A stretch of DNA of 64,000 nucleotides from Marinobacter sp. SS13-12 (GTDB lineage Bacteria; Pseudomonadota; Gammaproteobacteria; Pseudomonadales; Oleiphilaceae): contig NZ_JASSUA010000001.1 in NCBI RefSeq assembly GCF_030227115.1, positions 496,001 through 560,000 on the forward strand, read 5' to 3'. The position numbers were made by a program, and so were the translations under genes. A model generated the notes under the pieces. It ran no database searches and was not told the DNA's origin. It saw nothing but the letters and a program-made list of their open reading frames with translations. Of the stretch, positions 8,392-18,092 are shown piece after piece; positions within the stretch are counted from its first letter, which is position 1, and each line of letters starts with the position of its first letter.

Positions 8392-8805
8392 TCAGTGCTG
8401 GCGGTTCAGGCCCTGAAGCATGGCGGCATCGCTGCCATGCACCATTGCGTAGTTATTCACCACGTCGTGGATCTTTTCCTGGGAGTAGGGCTTGACCACG
8501 TAGCCGTTGGCTCCGGCACTGATGGCTTTCTGAATACTGTCAATGGAGTCGTCCGCGGTCACCAGCACGATATGCTGGTTTTTCTTCGCTGCCTTGAACT
8601 CTTTCATCAGTTCATGACCGTTGCCATCCGGCAACCCCAGGTCCAGCAATATGATCTGAAACTCAGCCTCCTCGAACGCCGCCCGGGCGCCGGCTATGTC
8701 TTCCCTCTCAATCACAGCGGTCGCACCGGCGTTGTACAGCATCTCGACCAGCCTCTCCCTTATGACCGGTTCGTCTTCCACCACCAGTATTCTGAGATCA
8801 CTCAT
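8392..8805 (-). CDS. Single-domain response regulator (CheY-like)
   Basis: 137 residues with only a receiver domain. The phospho-acceptor is Asp55 in IILLDLGLPDG, the acidic pair is EDE near residue 10, and the conserved Thr and Lys are in VLVTADD and VVKPYS. The start MSDLRILVV is preceded by AGGAGG; an open frame continues upstream but without family similarity. With no output domain it probably passes phosphate on, or acts through protein contacts. It is the last gene of the kinase operon and may take phosphate from the kinase HPt domain (inference). Confidence 0.9.
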   Translation of the reverse strand: MSDLRILVVEDEPVIRERLVEMLYNAGATAVIEREDIAGARAAFEEAEFQIILLDLGLPDGNGHELMKEFKAAKKNQHIVLVTADDSIDSIQKAISAGANGYVVKPYSQEKIHDVVNNYAMVHGSDAAMLQGLNRQH

Positions 8806-8851
8806 ACCCTGCCTCCTGATTCTGTGTAATACCCGGGCACTGCCCTGTGCC

Positions 8852-9403
8852 TCAAAGGGGATCGTTGCCGGTGCGCCTTGGTATCGCCAGCGGCTCATGT
8901 CTCGTGGTCGCCGGTTCCGGGTCCTGACCACTATCCGGGTGACTAGCGCCATGACCTGCCCCATCCGGTGCGGACCGGGTAAGGATATTACTGATACCCA
9001 CCGCCGTCGTGTAGAGGGAAATGGCAATGATCAGCAGAATGGGCTGAACAAACGCCACAAATCCGGGCACTTCACGGTTCCCGGTAATGCTCAGCATCAG
9101 GATGATGGCGGGCCCCAGCACCAGAAACAGCGTCAGCGCAATAAAGAAAACAATGCGTTCCTTGTAGCGGCCAAGATCCCGATTAGTGACCAGCCCCAGT
9201 ACGAACTTGCCAATGGCCAGGCCCGCCAGTATCGCGGCGGCAATGCTCAGGTCCGGTCGCAGTAGCGTCTCGTAGAGCTGGCCATCCCATAACCGTTGCA
9301 TACTGATGACCAGAAACGGGAACAGAACAAACAGGATATCGGCATAGGTGCCGTACATCATGCTCAACGAATACTGTTCATCAGGCAGCTGGTTTTCGCT
9401 CAT
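8852..9403 (-). CDS. Four-helix inner-membrane protein of unknown function
   Basis: 183 residues. Four hydrophobic segments are visible, around ILFVLFPFLVISM, IAAAILAGLAIGKFVLGLV, IVFFIALTLFLVLGPAIILML and FVQPILLIIAISLYTTAVGI, followed by a polar Pro- and His-rich tail. It sits between the hybrid kinase gene and the single-domain response regulator gene, 42 and 46 bases away, so it is probably part of that signalling operon. I do not recognise the family. It might anchor or modulate the kinase; nothing in the sequence proves this. Confidence 0.65.
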   Translation of the reverse strand: MSENQLPDEQYSLSMMYGTYADILFVLFPFLVISMQRLWDGQLYETLLRPDLSIAAAILAGLAIGKFVLGLVTNRDLGRYKERIVFFIALTLFLVLGPAIILMLSITGNREVPGFVAFVQPILLIIAISLYTTAVGISNILTRSAPDGAGHGASHPDSGQDPEPATTRHEPLAIPRRTGNDPL

Positions 9404-9445
9404 TACTCGGACTTCCTGTTTTGTTGACGGTGGCGGCGCCTGTTT

Positions 9446-12400
9446 TCATGATTGCGTCTCCCGGGCCTGTAATGCCAGATCGATCATGTCATTCAGGGTT
9501 TGCAGTTCTCTGTGAACCCGGTCCCAATCCGGCGGTTCGGCTTTCATACAGAACTCCAGTATACCTGCTTGCCGAGTCATCTCGGGATACCCCATTGCCC
9601 CGGCGGTGCCCTTGATCTGGTGAGCCTCGGTCTGCAAGCGCTCACGATGGTGAGCACTTGCAGCCTCATTCATTAGGTCTTTTCTGTTGCCAAGCCCGTC
9701 CAGAAAGCGCTCAACCAGATGGGCAATATCCGCTTCACTGATGGCCGAATTTTCTGCGCTACCTGCATCGCCAAGATAACGATTCAGGGTGGCCAGCAGA
9801 TGGTCACGGTCGATGGGCTTGTTCAGCACACCATCACACCCCGCTTCCAGCAGCGCTTCGTTCTCGGACTGATCGCCGGCGGTAAAAGCGATCACCGGAC
9901 GCCGGAAACCGGTCTGGCGCAGTAATCGCGTCGCTTCCACTCCATCCAGTTCAGGCATGTGGCGATCCATCAGTACCAGTTGTACAGAGTCTGACAGCGC
10001 CCTGCGTACCGCCTGATCACCACTGGCAACGGTAATAACCTCAAGGCCCTGGGCACGCAGCATTCGCTCCACCAGCCGACAATTGTCTTCGTTGTCCTCG
10101 GCCACCAGTACGGTGCCGGAGTAGCGTCGGGCTCCTGCCTGCTCACTTTCCGGCCTTACCACCAGATAACGCGCCAGCACCTCGTAGAACCGCTGCTTGT
10201 CGATAGGCTTGGCCAGGTGATCGTTACAGCCGGCCATGCGATAGTCGGCAATATCCTCGGCCATGACATTGGCGGTGAGGGCAATCACCGGGGTATTCAG
10301 ACCCGCCTCCCGGATGGCAGCCGTGGCGTCGCGCCCGTTCATGACCGGCATCTGGATATCCATCAGAATCAGGTCGAACGACTCCCGTAATGCCAGGTCC
10401 AGTGCTTCAGCACCGTTGCTGACATTGACCAGCGTTGCGCCGGTCCGGCTTACCAGCAGGGATACCAGGCGACGGTTCACATCGTTGTCTTCCGCCAACA
10501 GAATTCGCCCGGACAACCGGGGTGTCACCACCATGGGAATACTGCGCCGGCGCTGGGACAGTTCCGACCCATCGCGCAGGAAGTGAACACCGTCCAGTGG
10601 GCCGGTATCAATGGAAAGCTCGAATTCGCTGCCCTCACCATAGGTGCTGGTCACCGAGATTTCACCACCCAGCAATTCCGCGAGCCGCCTGGAAATGCTC
10701 AACCCCAGGCCGGTGCCCCCGTACTGCCGTGCAATAGCCGCGCTGCCCTGGGCAAACGGGTCAAACAACCGGCCCAGTTGTTCCGGCTTCATACCTATAC
10801 CGGTGTCCACAACTCTGGCGACCAGTCTGTGATGCTGCCGGTCACAGCGAATATTCAGGGAGATAGACCCTTTTTCCGTAAATTTAAGCGCATTTCCACA
10901 CAGATTTATGATGATCTGACGGAAACGGGTCGGGTCCGTGGCGATCTGCTCGGGCAAAGGAAACTCACAGACAACATGGAACTCCAGCCCTTTCTCCCGT
11001 GCCCTCGGGGCAAAGAAGGCGCGGATTTCATCCAGCAGTTCCGGCAGGTTGACCGACACCACGTCCACGTCCAGCTTGTTGGCATCAATTTTCGAGTGGT
11101 CCAGGATGTCGTTGATCAGGTCCAGCAGGTGTCGGCCGCTGCGGACGACCGTTTCCGCGCTGCTGTGCTTTTCCTTCTCGGTGAGATCCGGGTCGAGCAG
11201 GGTTTCACCATAACCGATGATGGCCGCCAGCGGCGTGCGGATTTCATGGCTCATGTTGGCCAGGAACTGGCTTTTGGCCTCTGCCGAATTACGGGCCAGC
11301 TCCTTCTCCAGGCGCTCCTGTTCCCGCTCGCGCTCGATGCGCTGGCGCTGATGCCGTTCGGTGGCATCGATACAGGTCCCTTCAAGATGCGCGGGCTCGC
11401 CGTCGTTGTCATACACGGTGTGAAGGGAAATGGTGGCCCAGCGCTCTTCTCCGTAATGGGTGTAATACCTCGCCTCAATGCCTTTGACGGTGCCCCGGGA
11501 CTCCAGTTGCCCGATCACCCAGCGACGAACCCGTTGATCCGCAAAACAGGTCTCCAGGGCGTCCGGGTTCCGGTCAAGCAGCTCACGGCTGCTGCTGTAT
11601 CCCATCAGCCTTGCCATAGCCGGATTGGCGGTGACAAAACGCCGGTCCAGGGACATCTGGAACACCCCCTCGATGGCGTTATCAAACAGCGACTGGTAGC
11701 GGCGCAGGTTGGCCAGTGCCCGCTGACTCCAGCCCAGCGCTTCACCCTGGACCTGCTTGATGCGGTCGGCGAGGGCAAACGAGAACAGGATAATCTGGGC
11801 GGTCAGCCCGAACTGCGGGGCATAGGTCGTGAACATATTCAGCGGCAGATAGCCCATTACGGTGAGGCCGTAGATACCGAAGCCCACCAGTGCCAGCGTC
11901 CAGGCGAAGAAGTAGGAACGTGCCGCCGGGTTGTAGTAACGCCATGACAGATAACTGACCACAATCAGGATCACGCTGAGCAGAATCGAAGCCAGTACGA
12001 TCCATTCCATCGCGGTGTGATAGGGCAGAAACAGGGACAGCACAAACGTCGCAACGATGGAGTACAGGCAAAGCTGGATAACCTTGTCCAGATCTGCCGA
12101 TCGCTCCCGGGTTTCCAGCAGGGAACGGGCCATTAACAGGCCCCAGAACCAGGTCATAATGATCTGGTAGTGCAGGTACTCCTTGTTCAACAGAGCGGGG
12201 CGCTCCTCCAGCAGCTGGATGCCGTGCACCTGTTCAGTGGCAATAAACACCGTAGCCGACACCAGGTAGAGGACATAATAGATGTTGCTGCGCTCCCGCA
12301 CGGCAACCGCCACAAACAGGTTATAGGCGAGAATGGCCAGAATGCTGCCCAGCAGGATGCCGCGCACGGCTTCGTCCACGGACACCTTTTCTATATAGGC

Positions 12401-12967
12401 ATCCGGATGCCAGAGCGTGATCGGCAGACGAAAGGTGTTGGTATTGGTGATTCGCAGATAGATGCGTGTAGAGGTACCCGGCTCCAGCGACAGCCTGAAC
12501 GTGGGGTTAGGCACTGCCAGGTCACGTCCTGACCAGTCGCCTTCGTAACCTGCCCGGCGCTGCTCCACCAGCTCACCGTCCTGCACTACGTAGAGCACCA
12601 CTTCATCCACTAGTGGCAGCGCGAGCTCCAGTATCCAGTCAGTCAGGGCCGCACCGGCACCTACCTGCAGGTCAAACCGGGTCCAGTAGGCAGACTCGGT
12701 ATAGCCGAAATTCAGCACGCCGCCTTCGTGACGGTTAAAAGGCCCGGCGCTGCCGTCCTGGATATCGTTGAAGCCCAGGGTGTGCTCAGGGTCTTCCAGA
12801 TACCAGATACAACTACCGAGGTCACGCACACTGGATGTGGCGTCGTTCAGCCGGATTTCACCGTCCTGGCAGCGTTCCTGCGCCATGGCCGAAGCCGGGA
12901 TGACAACAGCCAGTACCGCAAGCACCAGAATCCTGAGCCATCGGACGTGACATTCCCATTGCTGCAA
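9446..12967 (-). CDS. Hybrid sensor histidine kinase: 7TMR-DISM, PAS, HisKA, HATPase, two receivers, HPt
   Basis: 1173 residues. A signal peptide ends near SAMAQ. A periplasmic 7TMR-DISM sensing domain (to about 165) and a seven-helix module (to about 400) precede a PAS domain. The kinase follows, with phospho-His574 in MSHEIRTPL, then ATP-binding motifs, receiver 1 (Asp870 in LMDIQMP), receiver 2 (Asp1001 in LMDRHMP) and a C-terminal HPt domain (His1116 in AHQIKGTAG). All phosphorelay residues are present. This layout resembles BarA/RetS-type sensors; DISM domains often bind carbohydrates or other small ligands. Output is probably through the downstream single-domain regulator. The ligand is unknown. 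Confidence 0.92.
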   Translation of the reverse strand: MQQWECHVRWLRILVLAVLAVVIPASAMAQERCQDGEIRLNDATSSVRDLGSCIWYLEDPEHTLGFNDIQDGSAGPFNRHEGGVLNFGYTESAYWTRFDLQVGAGAALTDWILELALPLVDEVVLYVVQDGELVEQRRAGYEGDWSGRDLAVPNPTFRLSLEPGTSTRIYLRITNTNTFRLPITLWHPDAYIEKVSVDEAVRGILLGSILAILAYNLFVAVAVRERSNIYYVLYLVSATVFIATEQVHGIQLLEERPALLNKEYLHYQIIMTWFWGLLMARSLLETRERSADLDKVIQLCLYSIVATFVLSLFLPYHTAMEWIVLASILLSVILIVVSYLSWRYYNPAARSYFFAWTLALVGFGIYGLTVMGYLPLNMFTTYAPQFGLTAQIILFSFALADRIKQVQGEALGWSQRALANLRRYQSLFDNAIEGVFQMSLDRRFVTANPAMARLMGYSSSRELLDRNPDALETCFADQRVRRWVIGQLESRGTVKGIEARYYTHYGEERWATISLHTVYDNDGEPAHLEGTCIDATERHQRQRIEREREQERLEKELARNSAEAKSQFLANMSHEIRTPLAAIIGYGETLLDPDLTEKEKHSSAETVVRSGRHLLDLINDILDHSKIDANKLDVDVVSVNLPELLDEIRAFFAPRAREKGLEFHVVCEFPLPEQIATDPTRFRQIIINLCGNALKFTEKGSISLNIRCDRQHHRLVARVVDTGIGMKPEQLGRLFDPFAQGSAAIARQYGGTGLGLSISRRLAELLGGEISVTSTYGEGSEFELSIDTGPLDGVHFLRDGSELSQRRRSIPMVVTPRLSGRILLAEDNDVNRRLVSLLVSRTGATLVNVSNGAEALDLALRESFDLILMDIQMPVMNGRDATAAIREAGLNTPVIALTANVMAEDIADYRMAGCNDHLAKPIDKQRFYEVLARYLVVRPESEQAGARRYSGTVLVAEDNEDNCRLVERMLRAQGLEVITVASGDQAVRRALSDSVQLVLMDRHMPELDGVEATRLLRQTGFRRPVIAFTAGDQSENEALLEAGCDGVLNKPIDRDHLLATLNRYLGDAGSAENSAISEADIAHLVERFLDGLGNRKDLMNEAASAHHRERLQTEAHQIKGTAGAMGYPEMTRQAGILEFCMKAEPPDWDRVHRELQTLNDMIDLALQARETQS

Positions 12968-13104
12968 AATGTGATCTCCGCGAGGGCAGATGCCTGCTTT
13001 TTGATTTATTGTCAGCTGTCATGCACGGGCCGCGGGTTTCAGCGGCACCACCGCCAAACACTTTAGCGTTTTACTTGCGATTACGCATCTCGGGGTCACA
13101 CGAA

Positions 13105-14115
13105 ATGAGACATTCCTGCATTTTCGCCGCTGTACCGCTGCTTGCCGTGTTTCTGGCCGGCTGCGGGCCGGACTCATCGTCTGGCAGCAATTTTCACAAC
13201 CCGGCCGCGAGTGTCTCCCTGTCTTTCGAGAGCTTCGAACTCAGCAATGAAGAAGGTCTGCCGGAGGTACTGCCACAAACCCTTTTCCATGACTTCTACC
13301 GCGGGCTGGAACCGGCTGACGGGGAGAGCGACGAGAGTGCGGATGTGACAGCCCAGCTGCGTGGACGTCTGGACCTGCTCATGGGCCTCACGCCCAGTGA
13401 CGACGGCACCAGCTACACCAGTGCACGCAATCCCCTGGATTTCCTGCGCCATGTCATCGCAAGCAACCAGGTGAACAATTTTGACGTGGGCCGTCAGCTG
13501 ATGCGGGACAGCATGGACAGAGGTGAGCCCGCCACTTACAACACGCGTAGCAACAACGCCCTTATCCGGTTCACCGAAACCGGCGGCAATAACGGAGCCG
13601 ACCCTGAACCCGACCAGCGCTGGATTTATCCGCTGCTCGACTGGACCAGTGCTCCCCAGAGCGACAGGATTTTCAGCGCTATACAGTTTATTGCAAGAGC
13701 ACCCAACGACGATGACCCCAATCCACCAGAACTCCTGAGTCTGGGGTGGAGCGCCCAGTATGCGAACAAAGGTTTTTCGGCCAGCGGTTATAATCAACCG
13801 GAATTCGCAGCAACCAGCATGACCGGACGAGAGCTGGGAAACATCGAGTTTTTCCAGGTCTTCACCGGCGAACAATCAGGTACCCTGGTATTAAAACAGA
13901 CGTCAGGAATCACTTTAAACGGGCAGGAACCGAGCTATATTTGTGCGGAGCTGGACTATCAACAGAGCACCGTCAGTGTGTTCTACTTTTCAGGCACCCC
14001 AGAGGGTTCGTCTGAGGAAACCGGGACAGATACAAACCCGAACCCCGTTGAGTGTCTCAAAGGTGAGAGCGAACCCATTGTTTACAATACCGTTCCCATT
14101 GAGCAGCGTCAGTAG
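13105..14115 (+). CDS. Lipoprotein of unknown function
   Basis: 336 residues. The start MRHSCIFAAVP gives a proper lipoprotein signal with lipobox LAGC and acylated Cys20; the frame is open further upstream but those residues break the signal. The mature protein starts GPDSSSGSN and has no membrane segment, many Asn, Asp, Ser and Gln, and two late cysteines (YICAELD, VECLKG) that may pair. I recognise no family. It is divergent from the hybrid kinase gene with a 137-base gap. Export to the envelope is clear; the role is not. Confidence 0.75.
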   Translation: MRHSCIFAAVPLLAVFLAGCGPDSSSGSNFHNPAASVSLSFESFELSNEEGLPEVLPQTLFHDFYRGLEPADGESDESADVTAQLRGRLDLLMGLTPSDDGTSYTSARNPLDFLRHVIASNQVNNFDVGRQLMRDSMDRGEPATYNTRSNNALIRFTETGGNNGADPEPDQRWIYPLLDWTSAPQSDRIFSAIQFIARAPNDDDPNPPELLSLGWSAQYANKGFSASGYNQPEFAATSMTGRELGNIEFFQVFTGEQSGTLVLKQTSGITLNGQEPSYICAELDYQQSTVSVFYFSGTPEGSSEETGTDTNPNPVECLKGESEPIVYNTVPIEQRQ

Positions 14116-14126
14116 TTGGCGCTGAC

Positions 14127-14363
14127 CTACAGGTTCCAGTTCCTGAGAAAGCCTTTCTTGCGGTCGATCATCCGCTCATAGGTGGAAATCATGATCGCGG
14201 CATGGGGGGCTTTGGTCAGCCGCAGGGTTTCGATACGGCGCTCGAGGCGTTCCACTTCCGTGCTGATCTGCTGGCAGACATGGCTGCGAACACTGTCGTG
14301 GTGGTCAAGCTTTACGGTCCTTGGCTGGTCAGTCATGGCCTGAGACCGGGTGTATTTATCCAT
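14127..14363 (-). CDS. Small charged protein of unknown function
   Basis: 78 residues starting MDKYTRSQAM, chosen because GAGGA lies before it; a start 33 bases further upstream is possible. The sequence is hydrophilic, with a likely coiled helix (VERLERRIETLRLTKAP) and a basic end (MIDRKKGFLRNW). No signal or membrane segment. It is convergent with the lipoprotein gene, 11 bases away. No family recognised. Confidence 0.55.
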   Translation of the reverse strand: MDKYTRSQAMTDQPRTVKLDHHDSVRSHVCQQISTEVERLERRIETLRLTKAPHAAIMISTYERMIDRKKGFLRNWNL

Positions 14364-14594
14364 GATCGTCCTCTTCCACTGAGTATTTGTGATCAATACG
14401 CCGACACCTCAGGTTCCATACTTTATTGCGAGGTTCGTTGCAATACTGCACAACTGTCAGACAAACTTCAATAAAAATGAATAGAGTTTCATATTTGCAC
14501 TGTGCAACAGTGCCACCTGTAAAACCACACGCAAAAACCCCTGCTATAGTTCCATTCAGTGTCTATATCCATTCAGGGACCGGGAACATTACTT

Positions 14595-14939
14595 ATGAGC
14601 CAGACATCCGTCGCCGATACACTGCGGGAATATCTATCGCTACTGGAACTGCTTGATGACGCCTACTGGGAAGCCAGCTCTATTCATCACAAGGACATGC
14701 TGTACGACATCATCAGCATCTTCAGCCAGGAAGTGGCGGAGATGAACAAGCTCAGCATCATGGATCACCACTATCCCTATGAAGTCATTACCGAAGGTAT
14801 ACGGCGTGTGGTGCCGAAGCTGGAGCGGCTGGATGAAAACCGGGAAGATGTGATTCAGAGAACCCAGACACTGACAGACTTCAGGGACATCCTGTCGTCA
14901 GTGCTGGGTATACTCGAGGCCCAGTTGGCCACAATGTGA
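14595..14939 (+). CDS. Small helical protein of unknown function
   Basis: 114 residues starting MSQTSVADTL. The protein is acidic and almost entirely helical by composition, with no membrane segment or signal peptide and a conserved-looking core (LLDDAYWEASSIHHKDMLYD). A weak GGGA precedes the start. A 231-base gap separates it from the divergent small gene and contains no other clear frame. No family recognised. Confidence 0.6.
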   Translation: MSQTSVADTLREYLSLLELLDDAYWEASSIHHKDMLYDIISIFSQEVAEMNKLSIMDHHYPYEVITEGIRRVVPKLERLDENREDVIQRTQTLTDFRDILSSVLGILEAQLATM

Positions 14940-14960
14940 GGACCGCCGGGGGCAGGCCAC

Positions 14961-16250
14961 TCAGGCCGCAACCAGTGGCCGCTGGCTCTCGGGGATCACA
15001 GGGAAGCGATCACACACGGTATAGATGAAACGCGCAAGTGCGGGAATGTGGTGGCCAACAATAGGAATGCCGGTATTGAGCAGGCTGACGGAAATATCCC
15101 GCGCCGCATCCGCCCAGCACAATTTGTTGATCAGCCCGACATGGCCAAAGGCATAACGGCTGTTCTGACCCCATAGCCCCATGGGATTACCGCCAAGCAT
15201 CATGCCGGCGCTGAAGCGCATGGGAATCATCATGGTGCGGTCAATCTGCAATGAACCAAACTGCTGAATGGAACGCCTGACGGTCATTTCACTGCAAATC
15301 CGCTTGCCATTCCAGACGCCGCCATTGAGCATCATCTGGAAAAAACGGCCCATTTCTTCCGCCGTTCCACACAGGTTACCTGCCGGAATCACCGCCTCCT
15401 GGAAACGTGGATCATTCGCCACTCGCTCCACGGTGCGGATATCACCACCGAGGGCACGATTAACAATCCAGGACACCGGGAAGCGCGGGGTTGGCCCGGT
15501 GGCATAGTTGCTGGCCAGTTCCGGGACATGCTCAGGTGCAATACCGTAGGTGAACCAGCGCATGCCCATGGGTTTGCGGATATAACGGTCAATAAACGCT
15601 TCAATTGAGTCGCCGGTGACTTTTTCCAGCACCCGTTGCAACACAAAGCCACCGGTGATGGCATGGTAGGCCACCTTGGCGCCATCCACCTCCACCGGTT
15701 TTGCTTCGCACAATAACCGCCAGATTTCATCCCTGTTCCAGAGCACATCAATGGGTGTTTCCCGGGGAATTGCCGGTATACCGCCACGGTGGGAAAGAAT
15801 CTGGTGAACGGTTATCGTGCGCTTGCCGCCACCGGCAAACTCCGGGCAGTAATAGGACACCGGGTCCATCAGGTTCACCAGCCCCTGCTCCGCCAGGATA
15901 TGCATCAGCAGCGCGGTAACCGCCTTGGATGCGGAAAAATAGCAAATAGGGGTATCGGTGGTCATGGGTACTTTTATGGCGCCAGGTCCATCACCGGGGC
16001 CATTGCCCGTAGCATGGCCTATGGCGCGATGCAGAATGTGCTCGCCCCGGTGTCTGACAGACAGCTGTAGCCCGGGATGCACACCGGTACGGTAAAGTTT
16101 TTCCACGCAGCGCCAGATATCTTCCACGACCTCCAGGGACACACCCGCCCGTTCCGGCCTTTCTCCATCCACGTCGCGACAGGTTACAGACGCCAGATCA
16201 TCGGGGACGGCACAGGTATGAAGGGCACGGCGGGCAATTCGGTTCATCAC
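14961..16250 (-). CDS. Beta-lactamase-fold serine hydrolase
   Basis: 429 residues of the class C beta-lactamase/esterase family. The catalytic SxxK is visible as Ser106-Ala-Ser-Lys109 in YFSASKAVTAL, and AYHAITGGFVL supplies the conserved Tyr. No signal peptide is apparent, so it is probably cytoplasmic, as for EstB-like esterases and lipolytic enzymes of this family; antibiotic hydrolysis is unlikely. It lies 24 bases after the diguanylate cyclase gene on the same strand and could be co-transcribed with it. The substrate is unknown. Confidence 0.82.
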   Translation of the reverse strand: MMNRIARRALHTCAVPDDLASVTCRDVDGERPERAGVSLEVVEDIWRCVEKLYRTGVHPGLQLSVRHRGEHILHRAIGHATGNGPGDGPGAIKVPMTTDTPICYFSASKAVTALLMHILAEQGLVNLMDPVSYYCPEFAGGGKRTITVHQILSHRGGIPAIPRETPIDVLWNRDEIWRLLCEAKPVEVDGAKVAYHAITGGFVLQRVLEKVTGDSIEAFIDRYIRKPMGMRWFTYGIAPEHVPELASNYATGPTPRFPVSWIVNRALGGDIRTVERVANDPRFQEAVIPAGNLCGTAEEMGRFFQMMLNGGVWNGKRICSEMTVRRSIQQFGSLQIDRTMMIPMRFSAGMMLGGNPMGLWGQNSRYAFGHVGLINKLCWADAARDISVSLLNTGIPIVGHHIPALARFIYTVCDRFPVIPESQRPLVAA

Positions 16251-16274
16251 TTGACCTTTGTTATTGGTGGTTAT

Positions 16275-17849
16275 TCACGAATTATGGGCCTCTTCGGCCA
16301 GTGGCGCCAGAACCACCTGGTTGCGTCCGTTCGATTTGGCCTGATACATCGCCTTGTCGGCCGCGGCACAAAGGGCACTGGCATCGGCACCATTGTCCGG
16401 AAACACTGCCGCCCCGATACTGATGGTCAGCGGCACCGTTCTGCCGTCACCCAGGGGTTGCGGGGTGTCACTGATCAGCCCGCGCAAGCGTTCGGCGGTT
16501 TCGCTTGCCTCGGAGCGATCCATCTCCGGCAGAAGAATAACAAACTCTTCTCCTCCGAAACGACCGATCACGTCGACACTGCGAACGCTGTCCGCCAATA
16601 GCCCACTGGTCGCTTTCAACACCGAATCCCCGGCCGCATGGCCGTAGTCATCGTTGATATTCTTGAAATGGTCAAGATCGATCCAAAGTAGCGACAAGGC
16701 GCGGCCATAGCGTTTGGCCCGGACGATCTCTTCATCCAGTAACCGGGCCATTTCACGGCGGTTAAACAGGCCGGTCAGTGGATCCCGGATGGCCAGTTCG
16801 GACAATTCATCCTCAAGCGCCTTGCGATCGGAAATGTCGAGGATGATGCCTTCCAGCACCAGTTCGCCATTGTCCTCGACGGCTCTGCCCCGCTCCCAGA
16901 CCCAGATCCGCTGACCATCCTTGCGAACGATTGTGTACTCGATGGAAAACGGTTCGGCATTGCCAATGGCCGACTCAACCTCTCTCAGGATATGCTCATT
17001 ACCGCCGTTGGCGATCAGCTCGGCAAAACTGACCCACTCATTGTTCACCAGCTCAGATGGCTCGTATCCGGTCAGATCACGGCATCCGCTGGACACGAAC
17101 AACATGGTCCAGTACTCATCGTAACGGCAGCGGTAAGCCATGCCAGGCAGGTTGTCCATAAGCGTGGACAACTGGCGCTCACGCTTGCGAATGGTGGTTT
17201 CCGCCTCGCGGATATCGGTAATGTCCTGGCCAATGGCAATCGAGCCGACGATTTCACCATCATCATTCCGGAGGCTGCGGGAATTCCAGGATATCAGTCG
17301 TTGGCTGCCGTCCCTGGCGGTGATACGGGTCTCGTAACCAACCACTTCGCCCTCATCCCGAAGAATTTCCCCGGCGCGGGCGCGGATTCTTGCCCGGTCG
17401 TCGTCATCAGGGTATAGCCATGACCAGATTTCGTCAGAGCCCAAAACTTCGTCCCGCCGATAGCCACTGATGTCCTCTGCGGCCCTGTTCCAGAGTACAA
17501 CGCACCCCATGGGATCGAGCACGTTGATCCAGACGTTCGCCCGCTCGATCACACTTTCACGAAACTGGTTCAGTTGCCGTATTTCTTCACGTTGATGGTG
17601 ATGCAGTGACAGCATGGTCCGGTCATTGCTGAATTGCCGCATCAACACCAGAAACAGCACCAGCGCCGTCACCAGAACAAACAGTATGCCCTTGTAGGTT
17701 TGCACGCGGTTAAGCGTTTCCGGATCGGGAAACCATCGCCCGACCAGGTAATCCGAAAAGGTAATCCATAACCCTGCCGCCAGCAGGTAGACGCCCACAA
17801 CCCACAAGGATCGTCGCAGTGGCGTATAGCGGCCTTTAAGTTTGTCCAT
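16275..17849 (-). CDS. Membrane PAS-PAS-GGDEF diguanylate cyclase
   Basis: 524 residues. Two membrane helices (about 15-35 and 50-67) frame a short periplasmic loop. Two PAS/PAC modules follow (about 90-215 and 220-345), then a GGDEF domain with an intact active site, FGGEEF. It should make c-di-GMP from two GTP. The signal read by the PAS domains cannot be told; the short loop suggests cytoplasmic sensing. It is divergent from a LOV-GGDEF-EAL gene with an FNR/Anr box between them. I saw no clear upstream RxxD inhibitory site. Confidence 0.9.
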   Translation of the reverse strand: MDKLKGRYTPLRRSLWVVGVYLLAAGLWITFSDYLVGRWFPDPETLNRVQTYKGILFVLVTALVLFLVLMRQFSNDRTMLSLHHHQREEIRQLNQFRESVIERANVWINVLDPMGCVVLWNRAAEDISGYRRDEVLGSDEIWSWLYPDDDDRARIRARAGEILRDEGEVVGYETRITARDGSQRLISWNSRSLRNDDGEIVGSIAIGQDITDIREAETTIRKRERQLSTLMDNLPGMAYRCRYDEYWTMLFVSSGCRDLTGYEPSELVNNEWVSFAELIANGGNEHILREVESAIGNAEPFSIEYTIVRKDGQRIWVWERGRAVEDNGELVLEGIILDISDRKALEDELSELAIRDPLTGLFNRREMARLLDEEIVRAKRYGRALSLLWIDLDHFKNINDDYGHAAGDSVLKATSGLLADSVRSVDVIGRFGGEEFVILLPEMDRSEASETAERLRGLISDTPQPLGDGRTVPLTISIGAAVFPDNGADASALCAAADKAMYQAKSNGRNQVVLAPLAEEAHNS

Positions 17850-17971
17850 TCAAACACTATCCCCGGATGCCGGCAGTATCCCTGATGGTGCACACACCAA
17901 GGGAACAAAAACTAGTACGATATTCCCTGACGTTAGTCACTGAGAGCCAGGTCGTCGAGAATTGGTTGCAA

Positions 17972-17985
17972 TTGATTACGATCAA
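17972..17985. promoter_or_regulatory. Perfect FNR/Anr box
   Basis: TTGATTACGATCAA matches the FNR/Anr consensus TTGAT-N4-ATCAA exactly. It lies 108 bases before the LOV-GGDEF-EAL start and 123 bases before the divergent cyclase start. A CTATTT -10-like hexamer at 18013-18018 gives a start about 46 bases from the box centre on the plus strand, near the usual activator position. Oxygen limitation is therefore a likely input to at least the rightward gene. Confidence 0.6.
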
Positions 17986-18092
17986 GCAACGAAGCGGAAC
18001 ACAGTGGGGATGCTATTTGTGGTTTTCTGGCCTAGTGTAGGGAAGCTGGAAAAACCGTCCGTTTTTGCCGACAGTCCCCCGAGAGGTAAACC

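Noticed and set aside
10583..11947. 454-residue plus-strand frame
   Set aside because: It is antisense to the hybrid kinase, which has complete domain motifs; composition is that of a shadow frame rich in His, Gln and Arg.
14961..16250. Antibiotic-resistance beta-lactamase
   Set aside because: SxxK is present but there is no signal peptide and the overall pattern fits esterase-like family members.
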